A stretch of 64,000 bases of DNA from Azorinus chamasolen (lineage: Eukaryota > Mollusca > Bivalvia > Cardiida > Solecurtidae). Where the stretch lies: the NCBI GenBank assembly GCA_963576725.1, contig OY755242.1:22565315-22629314 (forward strand). The letters are read 5' to 3'. Of this stretch, positions 22,701-34,286 are shown piece by piece. Position 1 is the stretch's first letter, and each line of letters starts with the position of its first letter. A program made the translations under genes and the position numbers. Under the pieces are notes generated by a model that was not told where the DNA came from, did no database searches, and saw only the letters and a program-made list of their open reading frames with translations.

Positions 22701-22770
22701 ACAGGCAGGTCACATTGCCAATGCGCCAGCTCATCTGACAGTCAGGTCACATTGCCAATGCACCAGCTCA
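19743..22770. repeat. 37-bp satellite, about 82 copies, higher-order structure
   Basis: The monomer is AGGTCACATTGCCAATGCAC followed by CAGCTCATCTGACAGTC. 35-bp variants lack CA (CTGAAGTC). GAGAGGCCGG, CAACTCATC and GTCAATGTACC variants are arranged in the same order at 19821-20925 and from 20926, giving a 1105-bp higher-order repeat. A nested 331-bp period is seen at 20114 and 20445. Units near both edges are the most divergent. Each consensus monomer contains AGGTCA, CCAAT and CATCTG words. It does not encode a sustained reading frame. Confidence 0.95.
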
Positions 22771-23266
22771 TTCATGTCTACACTTTTTACTTCTGCATTT
22801 TACTAGGACCTATGATTTATTTCTCTCTTTCTTTCTCGAGAGAGTGGGTTTACTCTAACCATTTAATTCCTCATGGATATTCGTGAAAGAAACAATGTCA
22901 CCATGAATATTATATGCAAACTATCTTAAATGCATTATGAACAAAAACTTTTTTTACAATGGTAGACATGATCTAGAATGAAGTATATACAATTCCATAA
23001 GCAAACAGAGCAGATGTCAAATGGCTCTCATACTGAAGAAGTCTGTCGGGTCCGAGGTTTCTCTGTTTGCAAAGGTGCCGAACGACACCTGTATATGGAA
23101 AATGGCTATGGGAACATATTTAGAACATATTTAGACAGGTATTATAACTATTGTCATTATTATCTTAACTACTATGATTGTTTTTCTTTCTCTCTTTCTT
23201 TATCTTTTATTCGTTCACACAAATACATTTTCATGTTTTATACATTCAATTATTTTCAGCTTTAAA

Positions 23267-26200
23267 TTACAATGCATTTCGTTTATCAACAGACATTTTT
23301 TTCAAAGCACGTGACAATGATTCTTCTTCAGTACGGGTATATTTAGCGAGTGATTCTGGAACAGCCACATTGCTGCACGTGGTATTCAAAAGTTCTTGAG
23401 GATAATAGAGCTCGAAGAACTCGTGCGGAGGAATGAGTTTTGGCTTAATCAGTTTTCGTGCTGGTTTCTGGGTGCTGTGGTATCGTCTGGCCAGGTTAGG
23501 ATCATATGCGGTACGTTTATTATCATTGTCTTTTACTGGAAGATGATTCACGTGGCTCTGTTTTTTGTAATCAGGTCCAGATATCGGTTTTTGTTTGTGC
23601 CCAGATCCATCTGTCGAGTTTTTCCGACGTACAAGCAAATGCGCATCCTTGGGTGTGTTAATTTCACCGCAAACTGGACATCTTTTCTTGATATACGGAT
23701 TACCTATAAAAATAAGTATAGAATTACACTCTAACTATACCATTACATAAAACTATATTTCCTCGAGTTGGTCACAATAGTGAACTAGTAACAGTTAAAC
23801 CTATGTGTTACAACTCAAATGGAGACTAATTCTGTTTTAAACAGGTGGTAGTTAGTACTACTCATTATATAGAGCAGGGATGTTGGCGAGAAACAATTCA
23901 GTTTTTTTTTGTTGGGTCAGAAAACTACAGCAGACCCTGATCATGCGGTTCCTATAGGAGCCGTCTGATCTGGGTCTACAATGTTTGCAAACGCACAAAA
24001 ATACATTTATATGAAGGAAAGCGTTAAAAAGACCTTGTATTATGTACGTTGGTGGTTGCTTAATGCATCTGAGATAAGAGCAATGCAGAAAGCTGTGTGA
24101 TATGTAATGCTTCATGTATCTACTTACCATACTTTTTGCACAGACAGACATTTCTTGATATCTGTGGTCGCATAATCATCTGGATCTCTCGATCACATTC
24201 ATCATTATATTGCTGAAGGATAGAAAATCACCAGAAATAGTGGGTAAGCTTTAAATCAACCCCGTGGTACTACATCTAGTATAGAGTAAACCGCTCTAAA
24301 CCGGAAATATAGTTGATAAGAATTAAGTTACTTTTAGGCAGGTGGCTGCTTAATGCAGGGTAAAATTCCTTAAGAAAGCTCCAAGAGGAGTTTCTGCATG
24401 ACTTTCACCCTGCATTAAGCTGGCACCTGTCTCCAAGACCGATATTTATACGAAACTGAACGTCCTGTTAGAGGGGGTTTACCGTAGACACCGACATTTT
24501 TTGTTGAAATAGAGAACTTGTATTATTTCATAAAACAAAATAAGTGTGCAGTATAAATGTTTTTAATCCTTTCTTGTCTTTTTCCCGTCATTGCCCACAT
24601 TTAAGTAGTTGCATTGTCTGCTACAGATTACACATGAAAAACATTGGTATGATAAAAATAAACCAACCCCCTTGGTACTACATGGAATACAGACACCCGG
24701 ATTTATGGTTGAAAAATGAAGAAAGTTATATCATTTTATTAACTCATCCTCTTCTTGGCAATTTTTAGACTCAAGATTTTTTAATTAATCTACAGAAAAG
24801 GAGCATTAATTATAGAAAAGGAGAGTTTTAGAAGTGTGTAGTATTGAAACCAATGTGATAATTAGAGCATTTGCTCCTATGGAGCAAACCATTGTGATAA
24901 TTAGAGCATTTGCTCCTATGGAGCAAATACTCTATTTATCACGATGGTTTCACAACGTGAATTTTATAGAGGCGCACAAATCTAGGGGGTAATGTGTTTT
25001 AAACAACTATAATTGTGGAGTGTAGCCTAAATATATTTCTTTCTATTCTTTTCCCATTATTGCCTGCTTTTAAGTGATTGCATATTCTGCTAGAAGTTGC
25101 TCAAGTAAAAAACAGAGTTAACGCTTTTCCCTAATGAATATTTATGTATGAATTGATCACTTCGCGAATATTCATTAGCATAGTTTTCATGTAAAATAGA
25201 TCTAAATGAAGTGAAATTTTGGCTTGGGTAAAAACTACGATCAGATATATATATATGCTATCATAAGCAAACAGAGCAGTCTCTGATCAGACGAGTCCTA
25301 CAGTAGTCATCGATCTGGATCTACTCTGTTTGCAAAGGCGTGAAAAGGCGTTTCTATATAAGGAAAGCATTAATTAGCACGTTTAATGCTAAAACTGTTT
25401 TGTCTCGAATCTCTGAGCATGAGCAATATTTACTAGATCTAACTCCGATTAGTAATTTTTTTCTTATAGTATATTACTAATAAGATCTAGTAATATACTA
25501 TACGAAAAAAAACTTTTTTTTCATTTTTCAGCGGCTAGCTGTCTATTTTCACTTTTGTTCTAGTTTTCCACCAATGAGAAACTATGTTACATTGTAATTT
25601 GCATATGACCTACGAGTATTTAGTTGTAAACTGTATTTTCATTAGTGAATACCTTGACTGGCATACAACCTTTTTATATGCCTCTACACATTGCCAAACT
25701 ATGTAAAATTCTGATATACAGCTAACGGCCTCGCAAATTGAATTCAATGCAATAATTAACATAATCACAACACATGTAAGGCATCATGTTACACAGACAT
25801 GTTCTATAAACTTCTTAGAGCTCAGTCAAAACGCCATATAGTACAGAAAATCCTTATTTACGCAGATATTTAGCATGGGACTGAAGACTGTCGACTGTCG
25901 AAAGTTCTGTTCTTAAAATAGATTTTAAGACCTGGAAATTCCCATAAAATCAAAGTACTGATGTACTGATATTTATCACCTCATGGTAATGGTTGCTGAG
26001 CAATATTACCAGTTTGTCGAAACCACTATTAAACTTTCAAACTTTTAGTATCATTTTGCTATCAATTAATACAACATTTGATAATAAAGTCCACTTTGAC
26101 GAACAGGTAGTTTGCCGAAACCACCATAATTCACAGGCAGTGCTATAGGAAATAAAGAAGAAGGGTTGTTTAGTATATTAGAGTAGTGGTATTAATAGTA

Positions 26201-27292
26201 TTAATTACTATCCCCGACCACAGCACCGAGGCTCTGGTTGTTGGCTCTCTTTGATATAAAGCTACTTACTGAATGCTATTGCTACGGCTCTATCACATGG
26301 GGCTTGGGCTCATAGACGTAGGTTGAAGTTGCTAACTTTATATTGTTTTAAAAATACATGTAGATTCAGTTAATGATGTCATTAATGATGGTGCACACAA
26401 GTCGATTAAAGCGTTGATCTAGGCTAAATAAATACCGTTCTTTAAGGAATTACAGACTCTGCACAAACAAAAACTTTATGCTTTAAAGTGTATTCAATTT
26501 TTTTTATCTTCATATCAATACAAATATAAGCGCTTTCATGTACATTTTATAATAGGTAAACTAAAGAACTAACTTGAGATAGTTTTAAAACTTTACTTTG
26601 ACATCGTACATTTTAAAAGTGATTTCCTATAAAAGCAACTTAAATTTTTCAATAACTGCTTCTTCTACTCAACGTCATTTTCATTGCATGCTTCTCTGCT
26701 AGTATAATAACAAGCAACCCTTCATAGATCTAGTTCTCTGTACTAGTAGAATCTCCAAACATTGAAATAAATATTGCAGAGATTGTTTTGTACATTGTGT
26801 CAATATTTGAATGCCGCTGAATATCTTTTTTAAAAGATATTTCTTGTTTTTATATACTGTCAAGGTATGATATCTAAACGTATTTGAAGGTAGATCTACA
26901 TGTATTTATAAGCAGTATTTGTGAAATGGCCACACGCCTAGCACCTGTGCTTGAGACAAGTTATATTAGTGCTGCCTCACTGGAATGCCCCTGCCGCGTG
27001 CACATGGCAATGGCACCCCACCCAGTCACATTATCCTGACACCGGGCCGACCAGTCCTAGAACAACACTTTTAATGTCGAGCGTAGACAAGGGAGCTAAT
27101 AGTACCAACTCGCTGTCTCATCTGGATCTAAACTGTTTGTAAATGCGAATCATGATTGCGCTAAAAAATCTACGATAGCCATAGTTTAAAGTAAGAAAAT
27201 TATATAATTATAGATTAAGATATAAATTGTGATTCACGAAGAAATTTATCTAAATGTTTAAAATGTTAACTCACTTGCGAAAAAGGATCCAT
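23267..27292 (-). CDS. Uncharacterised 179-aa zinc-ribbon-like protein
   Basis: Three exons join in frame: 27275-27292 (MDPFSQ, donor GTGAGT, phase 0), 24128-24212 (28 codons plus one base, donor GTAAGT) and 23267-23703 (acceptor TTTTTATAG). The split Gly codon closes correctly between exons two and three. Near residues 29-50 there is CLC, then CPVC after about 11 residues: a CxC...CxxC cluster like a zinc ribbon. The rest is basic and Lys/Arg-rich, with PHEFFELYYPQELL near 130 and a short helical end. There is no signal peptide or membrane segment. I do not recognise the family; metal binding is inferred from cysteine spacing only. The promoter upstream is rich in CRE motifs. Confidence 0.8.
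23930..24026. mobile_element. Family B MITE fragment in intron
   Basis: Hairpin GACCCTGATCATGCGGTTCC to GAGCCGTCTGATCTGGGTC, ending GAAAGCGTTAA. It lies between exons two and three of the 179-aa gene. Confidence 0.75.
24282..24486. mobile_element. Family C MITE
   Basis: Inner arms AGGCAGGTGGCTGCTTAATG and CATTAAGCTGGCACCTGTCT. Outer ends are degraded. It lies in intron one of the 179-aa gene, 70 bp from exon two. Confidence 0.8.
24780..24998. mobile_element. Degenerate family A MITE with duplicated core
   Basis: The AATTAGAGCATTTGCTCCTA segment occurs twice (24860 and 24898) before the return arm ATACTCTATTTATCACGATGG. Confidence 0.65.
25118..25373. mobile_element. Family B MITE
   Basis: TTAA at both ends. 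Hairpin CAAACAGAGCAGTCTCTGAT to GATCTGGATCTACTCTGTTTG. Confidence 0.8.
25374..27240. other. Intron one of the 179-aa gene, otherwise featureless
   Basis: AT-rich. An imperfect foldback at 25433-25512 pairs TACTAGATCT with AGATCTAGTA around TATAGTATATTACTAATA. A slightly more GC-rich patch at 26960-27110 carries no convincing exon. Confidence 0.5.
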
Positions 27293-27400
27293 ACTTGGAA
27301 CGTCCTTGGTGTGATCATTTACAGTCTATGTACCCATGAAGATGACGTCGAACGTCTATTACGTCATATAAACACGACGTCATATATGTGCAGTCCAATC
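27293..27400 (-). promoter_or_regulatory. Promoter of the 179-aa gene: three CRE-like sites and CCAAT
   Basis: Within 110 bp upstream of the ATG are TGACGTCG (27343), TTACGTCA (27359) and GACGTCAT (27376), plus CCAATC at 27395. Clustered CRE sites are bound by CREB/ATF factors. They sit at the right distance and flank no other gene. Confidence 0.55.
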
Positions 27401-27496
27401 GCAACACAATATATTTGTGATTACCTATGCAAAAATACATATGAGACGCCGAGCTACAGAATCCCAGCTGTGTTGATACTTATATACATGTATATG

Positions 27497-27619
27497 TAGC
27501 CGGGTAGAGATTGTCGTGAAACAGTTGATAGGCTTAGACTGTGTGGCCTGGTAGCTCAGTCGGTAGAGTGTTGGCATGGTAAGCCAAAGGCCCCGGGTTC
27601 GAGTCCCAACTTTTTCACC
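27497..27619 (+). mobile_element. tRNA-derived SINE copy
   Basis: Contains a pol III A box (TAGCTCAGTCGG, 27552) and B box (GGGTTCGAGTCC, 27595). The anticodon-arm-like TTGGC-ATGGTAA-GCCAA would give anticodon GGT. Acceptor and T stems are mispaired, and a conserved leader (GGGTAGAGATTGT, GTGAAACAGTTGATAGGC) precedes it, so it is a SINE head and not a working tRNA gene. Reverse-strand copies form an array at 52278-53205. Confidence 0.75.
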
Positions 27620-28214
27620 TGTTAGAATCTACATATATATTATTATATTGCAAAGTAAAATCCTCACTTCTTATTGGTTAACTAGCCGTGTACATGAGTA
27701 CTTATTATAACGCAAAGTAAAATCCTCGATTTTGATTGGTCAGTTAGCCATGTATAAAAGCCGTGTATCCCTCTAAATTCTGATGTATATACGGAGTCAT
27801 GAGCAACAATGGAATTTCCCCCGCCGAGTGCCTCGCTTCCATGATATAACAAAATAAAAATGGCCGACCAGCTTCACTTCGTCGATTCGATTCAAACAAC
27901 CGCTCTCAAACGAAATAACAAGCGTTTGGGGCGGAAAAAAAGTTATCCATTTAGAAACATTTTTGTTATGGTTGTTGTATAACAATGTAAATGAACCCTA
28001 TATGTGGCGAAGGTCTTATTCTGCTTTGATGCTGCAAATGTTGTCAAAGTGCTTGTTCACGTACCGATTAGCCCCCAAACCCCGCTTTTACAAAGATAAT
28101 CCACACCCAATTCGATTCAGATTTTATTTCTGTACATGCACAGTACACGTACCTGTAAATTGCAGTATAGCCGCTCCTTCCAACGCCCATTGTTTGAATA
28201 TTATAAAACCGTCA

Positions 28215-28245
28215 TTTTGACGTCATCCAAATGACGTCGGGATTG
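28215..28245. promoter_or_regulatory. CRE pair
   Basis: TTGACGTCATCC and AATGACGTCGG lie 14 bp apart. No start codon follows that can be linked to them. Confidence 0.4.
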
Positions 28246-28512
28246 CGCCAAAATTCCCTCAATTAAGTGAAATAGTGTCTGCTTAACCGCTGATCTGCTG
28301 AAAGTTTTACTAACGCCTGATTCTTTCAATCCTTTGATAAACTAATGCACTTGGAAAATCCCTTTCTATCCACAAATATAATGAACTGGTTATTATACAC
28401 GATGAACTAGGGTTGCAGAGTGATATATAAGCCCTTACATTACAGTAAGAGGCCCCTGAGGGGAAGCAAAACGACGCCTACATTAACAACGCTAATTAAC
28501 TGCTACACATAT

Positions 28513-28687
28513 TAAACTTTGCAGTATAATAAAATCGTTATACAGATCACTGGCGGGATATCTGACTTTTTATTTCCTGCTGAGGAAAATACATGTAGCC
28601 CTCGCCTAACGGCTCGGGCAACATGATTTTTCTCAGCAGGAAACAAAAAGTCAGATACCCCGCCAATGATCTGTATAACTAATAATG
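28513..28687. mobile_element. Family E foldback, copy 1
   Basis: Outer word GCAGTATAATAAAATCGTTA and right end CTGTATAACTAATAAT. The stem runs GATCACTGGCGGGATATCTG and on to CCTGCTGAG, returning with 3 mismatches in 39 bp. The loop is CCCTCGCCTAACGGCTCGGG. A further small palindrome, GTACCCTGTGAGCTGACAGGGTAC, just follows. Confidence 0.85.
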
Positions 28688-28892
28688 TACCCTGTGAGCT
28701 GACAGGGTACATAGAAATTACCAATGGCAGGCCCATATATGTATGGACAGAAACAAAATGACTGACTTCTCGACTCGGCTAAACAGTAGCAAAATTCATA
28801 TTTGTTATAACAACAAATATAAATGCGACCTACTAGTTCAGAACTTTAATAAAGACTGATTTTCAAAGTATAAACATGATTATATACAACCG

Positions 28893-28945
28893 ATGTGACG
28901 TCGGTGCAACGGATCTACGTGACGTCACTGAGTACTTACGTTGAC
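28893..28945. promoter_or_regulatory. CRE cluster
   Basis: TGTGACGTCGG, CGTGACGTCACTG and GTTGACGTTCG lie within about 50 bp. No adjacent gene is recognised. Confidence 0.35.
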
Positions 28946-29170
28946 GTTCGCGCCATAATATATGCAGAAATGAATTAAAACACAATAAAACATTTTTAGA
29001 CGAGTTATTATATCGTTCTGCCATCTATTATAACACGGACGCCGATGAAATAATAATACTATACACACCACTTCGGATACTTTCGGGAAGAAATAATGTT
29101 TTGGGGTGCTTTATGGGGAATTAGCGTGTTTAGTGTTTTAACATAGATTTATATAAATTATCCAAACCGT

Positions 29171-29346
29171 CAAACTTTGCAGTATAATAAATTCGTTATA
29201 CAGTTCTTTCCCTGGATACATTGCGATTTATTCCCGGCTGGTAAAATCATTTAACCCTCGCCTCACGGCTCGGGCAACATGATTTGCATCAGCCGGGAAT
29301 AAATCGCCATGTACCCTGGGAAAGAACTGTTTTAACTAATAATATA
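29171..29346. mobile_element. Family E foldback, copy 2
   Basis: The same outer words and loop (CCCTCGCCTCACGGCTCGGG) as copy 1, but the stem reads TTCTTTCCCTGGATACATTG and on to CCCGGCTG, again returning with 3 mismatches. Stem identity to copy 1 is about 23/39. Confidence 0.85.
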
Positions 29347-29399
29347 ATTCAGTAATGGAGTGCTATAGTTATTGACCATGTACACTGCTCTTCAAATAC

Positions 29400-29660
29400 A
29401 CTGCGTTTCACCAGAAAATGACGTGGACAAAAATGAAAATGCAACAAAAAAGTGATTTTTTACAAGGGGCAGTAACTCCAATATTAGTGAAGACAGAGTT
29501 ATGGACCTTGTGCATGACACTTCCTCTCATTATGCTCTTTCAATATATGAAGTTTCAACCAACTGGCATATACAAGTTATTTTCCGGACAAAAGTGGTAC
29601 TGACGAACGGACGAAGACAGACGGACAACTCTCACAAAACCAGCATGTCTCCCCCATATA
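29400..29660 (+). repeat. K-type element, 3' portion
   Basis: Holds GGGGCAGTAACTCCAATATT, ATGAAGTTTCAACCAACTGG and GAACGGACGAAGACAGACGG, which is the usual K right half. It ends next to the ACAAGAG start of the following element. Confidence 0.6.
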
Positions 29661-31555
29661 ACAAGAGTACCGCATACGGTACATAATACGCCCACTTGCA
29701 AATGTTCTCTGATTCAACATGCCTCATAAGTGTTGACATTTTCTAATCTGTGCTTCAGATCTTGATTTCCATATTAAGGTGATACTATTTTTTAAAAAAA
29801 ATTGAAGTAAATATCATTTCAAATGAAAAGTTATGGCCATCCTCATATTTGCATAGATTTGCATTATTTTTTTAAGTGCAAGGGCCATAACTCCGAAACA
29901 ACAAATCAAATGATCCTCAGAATCGACTTAGCTTCAGGTCTTGATGCATTAAACATGTGTATGAAGTTTCATTAATATCTGTCAAACAGTTTAGAAATCA
30001 GCGGACAAACTATATGCATATATTTGCATTATTTTTTAAGTAAAAGGGCCATAACTCCGAAACGACAAATCAAATAAACCTCAAAATCTACTCAGCTTCA
30101 GATCTTGATGCATTAAACAGTTTTGTGAAGTTTCATTAATATCTCTCAAATAGTTTTCCCAGAAAACAGCGGACAAACTATTTGCATATTTTTAGGACAA
30201 GGGCCATAACTCTGAAATGAAAAATCAAATGAACCTCAGAATCAACTCAGCTTCAGATCTTGATGCATTAAACATTTTTGTGAAGTTTTATTTATATCTC
30301 TCAAATAGTTTTCCCAGAAAACAGCGGACAAACTATTTGCATGTATTTGCATTATTTTTGAAGGACAAGGGCCATAACTCTGAAAAGAAAAATCAAATGA
30401 TCCTCAGAATCAATTCAATTTCAGATCTTGATGCATTAAACATTTTTGTGAAGTTTCATTAATATCTCTCAAATAGTTTTCCCAGAAAACAGCGGACAAA
30501 CTATTTGCATGTATTTGCATTATTTTTTAAGGACAAGGGCCATAACTCTGAAAAGAAAAATCAAATGATCCTCAGAATCAATTTGGTTTCAGATCTTGAT
30601 GCATTAAACATTTTTGTGAAGTTTCATTAATATCTCTCAAATAGTGTTTCCAGAAAACAGCGCACAAGCTTTTTGCATATTTTTTAAGGACAAGGGCCAT
30701 AACTCTGAAGTGAAAAATCCAATGAACCTCAGAACCGACTCAGCTTCAGATCTTGATGCATTGAACATTTGTGTGAAGTTTCATTAATATCTGTCAAATA
30801 GTTCTCCCAGAAAACAGCGGACAAACTATTTGCATGTATTTGCACTATTTTTAAGTAAAAGGGCTATAACTCCGAAACGACAAATCAAATGAACCTCAGA
30901 ATCGACTCAGCTTCAGATCTTGATGCATTAAACATTTGTGTGAAGTTTCATTAATATCTTTTAAATAGTTTTCCCAGAAAACAGCGGACAAACTATTTGC
31001 ATTTTTTAAAACAAGGGCCACAACTCTGACATGAAAAATCAAATGAACCTCAGAATCAACTCAGCTTCAGATCTTGATGCATTAAACATTTGTGTGAAGT
31101 TTCATTAATATCTGTCAAATAGTTTTCCCAGAAAACAGCGGACAAACTATTTGCATGTATTTGCACTGTTTTTAAGTAAAAGGGCCATAACTCCGAAACG
31201 ACAAATCAAATGAACCTCAGAACCGACTCAGCTTCAGATCTTGATGCATTAAACATTTGTGTGAAGTTTCATTAATATCTCTCAAATAGTTTTCCCAGAA
31301 AACAGCGGACAAACTATTTGCATTTTTTTAAAAAAAGGGCCATAACTCTGAAATGAAAAATCAAATGAACTTCAGAATCAACTCAGCTTTAGATCTTGAT
31401 GCATTAAACATTTGTGTGAAGTTTTATTAATATCTCTCAAATAGTTTTCCCAGAAAACAGCGGACAAACAAAATGTTGACGGACGAACGAACGGACGGAC
31501 GGACGGACAGGGCCACGACAATATACGACCACCTTTATTAGGTGGGCGTATAAAA
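29661..31555 (+). mobile_element. K-type element with about ten internal tandem units
   Basis: Starts ACAAGAG plus the palindrome GTACCGCATACGGTAC (29667-29682). About ten units of 155-170 bp follow, each with AGGGCCATAACTC, CAGCTTCAGATCTTGATGCA, GTGAAGTTTCATTAATATCT and AAACAGCGGACAAACT. A GGAC run comes next, and the end is hairpin CCACCT-TTATT-AGGTGGG and CGTATAAA. The 5' word ATACGCCCAC (29686) is the exact complement of GTGGGCGTAT (31542). There is no lasting ORF. Confidence 0.85.
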
Positions 31556-31778
31556 ATGGGGGAGACATAATTCTGCAATGCCCAACAGTGAACACCTACT
31601 ACCCATGTTCAAATGCAGACAGACCGACAGTTTGATTCCAGTATACACCCTCAAACAAGTTCGTGGGGTATAAAAAGTATGCATATTAAGTCAAGGCTGA
31701 AAGCCCGGTTTTGGGGAAATAGTGCCTGCAACTGGTAGCAAATAATAAGGTAAACAAAACTTCCATTATAGTTCCACT

Positions 31779-31784
31779 TTATTG
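31779..31784 (-). terminator. Possible poly(A) signal (AATAAA, minus)
   Basis: TTTATT on plus reads AATAAA on minus. It is followed in the minus direction by an A-rich tract and is preceded by several kb of minus-sense UTR-like DNA left of the zinc-finger gene. It could end a very long 3'UTR; this is an inference from position only. Confidence 0.25.
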
Positions 31785-31902
31785 GTTACATTTATACAGC
31801 ACAGACATTCAAATACATAAGCTGATTTAGAGTTCATAACAATATTCATCTTAAAGTACAAAGACCATATGATTTTACACATTGTCAATAGTTTTATGTT
31901 AT

Positions 31903-32132
31903 TTAACCCTTTCCTCCATAAATACGCCTGTCTACGCCTCTGTAAAAGTCACTTTTTAAAACTATTGTGATAAATATAGCATTTGCTCCTATTAAAGGAG
32001 CAAATGCTCTATTTATCACAATTGTTTCAGAACTACACAATTCTCAACATTTCCTTTTCTTTAGTTAATGCTCCTTTTCGGTAGATTTATTAAAGGTTGG
32101 ATCTAAAAATAGCCTATGAGGGAATGGGTTAA
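31903..32132. mobile_element. Family A MITE
   Basis: Full-length, TTAA-bounded. The loop is expanded to CCTATTAAAGG. Confidence 0.85.
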
Positions 32133-32744
32133 AGTTAAAAATAACCACTCATGGGACTTATTTCATGGTATTCATAAAGAAAGCAGTTACAGTGCCAGTT
32201 CTATCACAAATCATAACTTGTCTCTATAAACAAAGAACTACCATTGTTGGAACTAATGAATTAAATATTTAATCAATGTCTGTTAACATTTTATTGGCTC
32301 ATAAACCAGTTTGAACTGCTTCGGATGTAGATACATATATATAATAAAACCACTTTAAACTGATCTGTAAGTAAATAATTGAGAACTTTTTAGAAAGGGC
32401 GACTCTTAATGCATGGTCAATGCCAGACAATATGAGCTTTCAGCATGACTTCTGCACTCTACAGCAATCTGATAATGATACTTATTTCAATGGTTGGTTG
32501 AGCAGAGTTGGGTTTTACAGCACCCCAACACTGAACAGGTAACATGGCCCAAATACAAGAAAAAACTTTCTGGATATGCATATCTCAATTAAATTGTTAT
32601 AAAAATATGAGATACATATTAGCTAGAAAATCAGAGATGCACACTTCAGTTTAAGCCCTTTATCGTCTTTTACGATCATGCAAGGGTGACAGTGATCCAA
32701 CGTCTTGTGACATTCCACAGTGTGGCGTTAGCAAGGTCTCACTG

Positions 32745-33125
32745 TACAGTAGTACCCCTCAAAAGTGACCACTGCAAGAATATACATTTGTCTCTTTAAA
32801 AGCATGGTTTCTTAATGCAGGAAGACTGTCTGCAATTACCTCCTACTGACGCATTTTGGCGCCTCTGTAAAAGTTGCGTTTTGAAACCATTATTATAAAC
32901 AGAGCATTTGTTCCTATGGAACAAATGCTCTGTTTATCACAATGGTTTCAAGACTACACAATTTTAAAATTCTACTTTTCCATAGTTCATGCTCCTTTTC
33001 TGAAGATAAATTCGAACAGGTTGGATTTAAAAATAGTCTAGGAGGGAATGAGTTAAGCTACCACATGCACCTAAGACCCAGATTAAGGCTTCTTTTTGGT
33101 GGGCACATAAGAGGGATTTTCTGTA
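32745..33125. mobile_element. Family C MITE split by a family A insertion
   Basis: The left part begins TACAGTAGTACCCCTC with TTAATGCAGG at 32813. The right part resumes GCTACCACATGCACC and ends GGGATTTTCTGTA. A family A element (32835-33056) lies between, at the position of the TTAA in the conserved word CATTAAGCTACC. Family A therefore inserted later than family C here. Confidence 0.75.
32835..33056. mobile_element. Family A MITE nested in family C
   Basis: Centre AGAGCATTTGTTCCTATGGA with complement, ending GGGAATGAGTTAA. Confidence 0.8.
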
Positions 33126-34031
33126 CATGTATATGTTAATCCGTGTAAACTGATCCAAATTGTTGGAGGCTGGCATTATTTTGAAAGTTTAAGAAGGAAA
33201 AATGTAATGTGAGAATTGAAACACAACCAATTTTACAGACAAAATTTACAAAGTGTTCAAAGATTTAGACTTGATCTTAACTACCTTTTCAGTCACCAAC
33301 TCTTTATGCAGGCAAACATTTACACAAAATGACTAATACACACGAACAATGGACTCCTAGCTATATCTGAATGTAAAAATCAGGTAAAATGATACCCAGA
33401 ATGCACTATGAAAATTTACAAGCAATGTCCACCATGTACAGAATTATTCTCCCATCAAGGATGTAGACAACCTTAGAAATGCCAGATCTGTTCAGAAAAG
33501 CTACAAATAGAGCCGACATGTCCCATATCCAGAACTATTGAAGCTCTGATGATGAAAAAAATCTACTCATATTTTAAGACAAACGAAATTACCAAATACA
33601 ATGTATATAATTGGCCAGACAAATAGTGTACACCAAGATCAAACTGCTTCTGAAGGAAAAGTCTAATCAGTGTCTGCATTATTTTCTACAACATTAGTTT
33701 TGCTGAAAGTTTTCCGATATCTACTATATGACATACGGACTTATTCAGGTTTACAAACCAGCAGATTTTGGAGACTGGGTGTCAGCATATTAGTATTTAG
33801 GATAAATACAGTAATAAACATGTCAAAACATTTCATTCCAGCCAGCCTCTTTCCACATAACATATTCCTAACTTTGCTATTAGCTTGGATCAATAATGAA
33901 ACATCAAATAACTAAACCCAGCATCTCATTCGTATCTGAACGGATACTCTGATCAAATCCGATCTGTTTTGAAAAAAAGCGAATAAAAAAGCCTAGAACT
34001 GAAGATAATGACAACATTTTGCACATAAAAA
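33126..34031. other. No gene seen; UTR-like DNA
   Basis: AT-rich with no recognisable exon. A weak B-hairpin remnant (ACACCAAGATCAAACTGC) lies near 33627. Confidence 0.45.
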
Positions 34032-34222
34032 TTAACCCTTTACTCCATAAATATGACTTTGCAAACAGGGTAGACCTAAAATCAGCAGTGTCTGTTCTGT
34101 TTGCTTATGGAATAACAGATCTGATTCTATAGTTTCTGTTATGATAGTGCCATTCTAAAAATTCAATTAATATTTATGATGTCATTATTTCTTGCATGAA
34201 TATTCATGGAGTAAAGGGTTAA
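34032..34222. mobile_element. Family B MITE, hairpin deleted
   Basis: TTAACCCTTTACTCC to GGAGTAAAGGGTTAA. The hairpin is reduced to AGACCTAAAATCAGCAGTGT. Confidence 0.8.
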
Positions 34223-34286
34223 TAATGGGTTCTGACTGTATTGGACCACTTCATTGTACATTTATTTGAATTTTCCCACGGACATC

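Noticed and set aside
19743..22770. A CRISPR array
   Set aside because: Spacers are not unique; the whole 37-bp unit is repeated, and the context is eukaryotic.
27543..27618. A functional tRNA-Thr (GGT) gene
   Set aside because: A and B boxes are fine, but the acceptor and T stems mispair, and the leader and array copies mark it as a SINE.
30217..30462. 81-aa frame with an internal repeat
   Set aside because: It is two K-element tandem units read through; it is not kept open in the other eight units.
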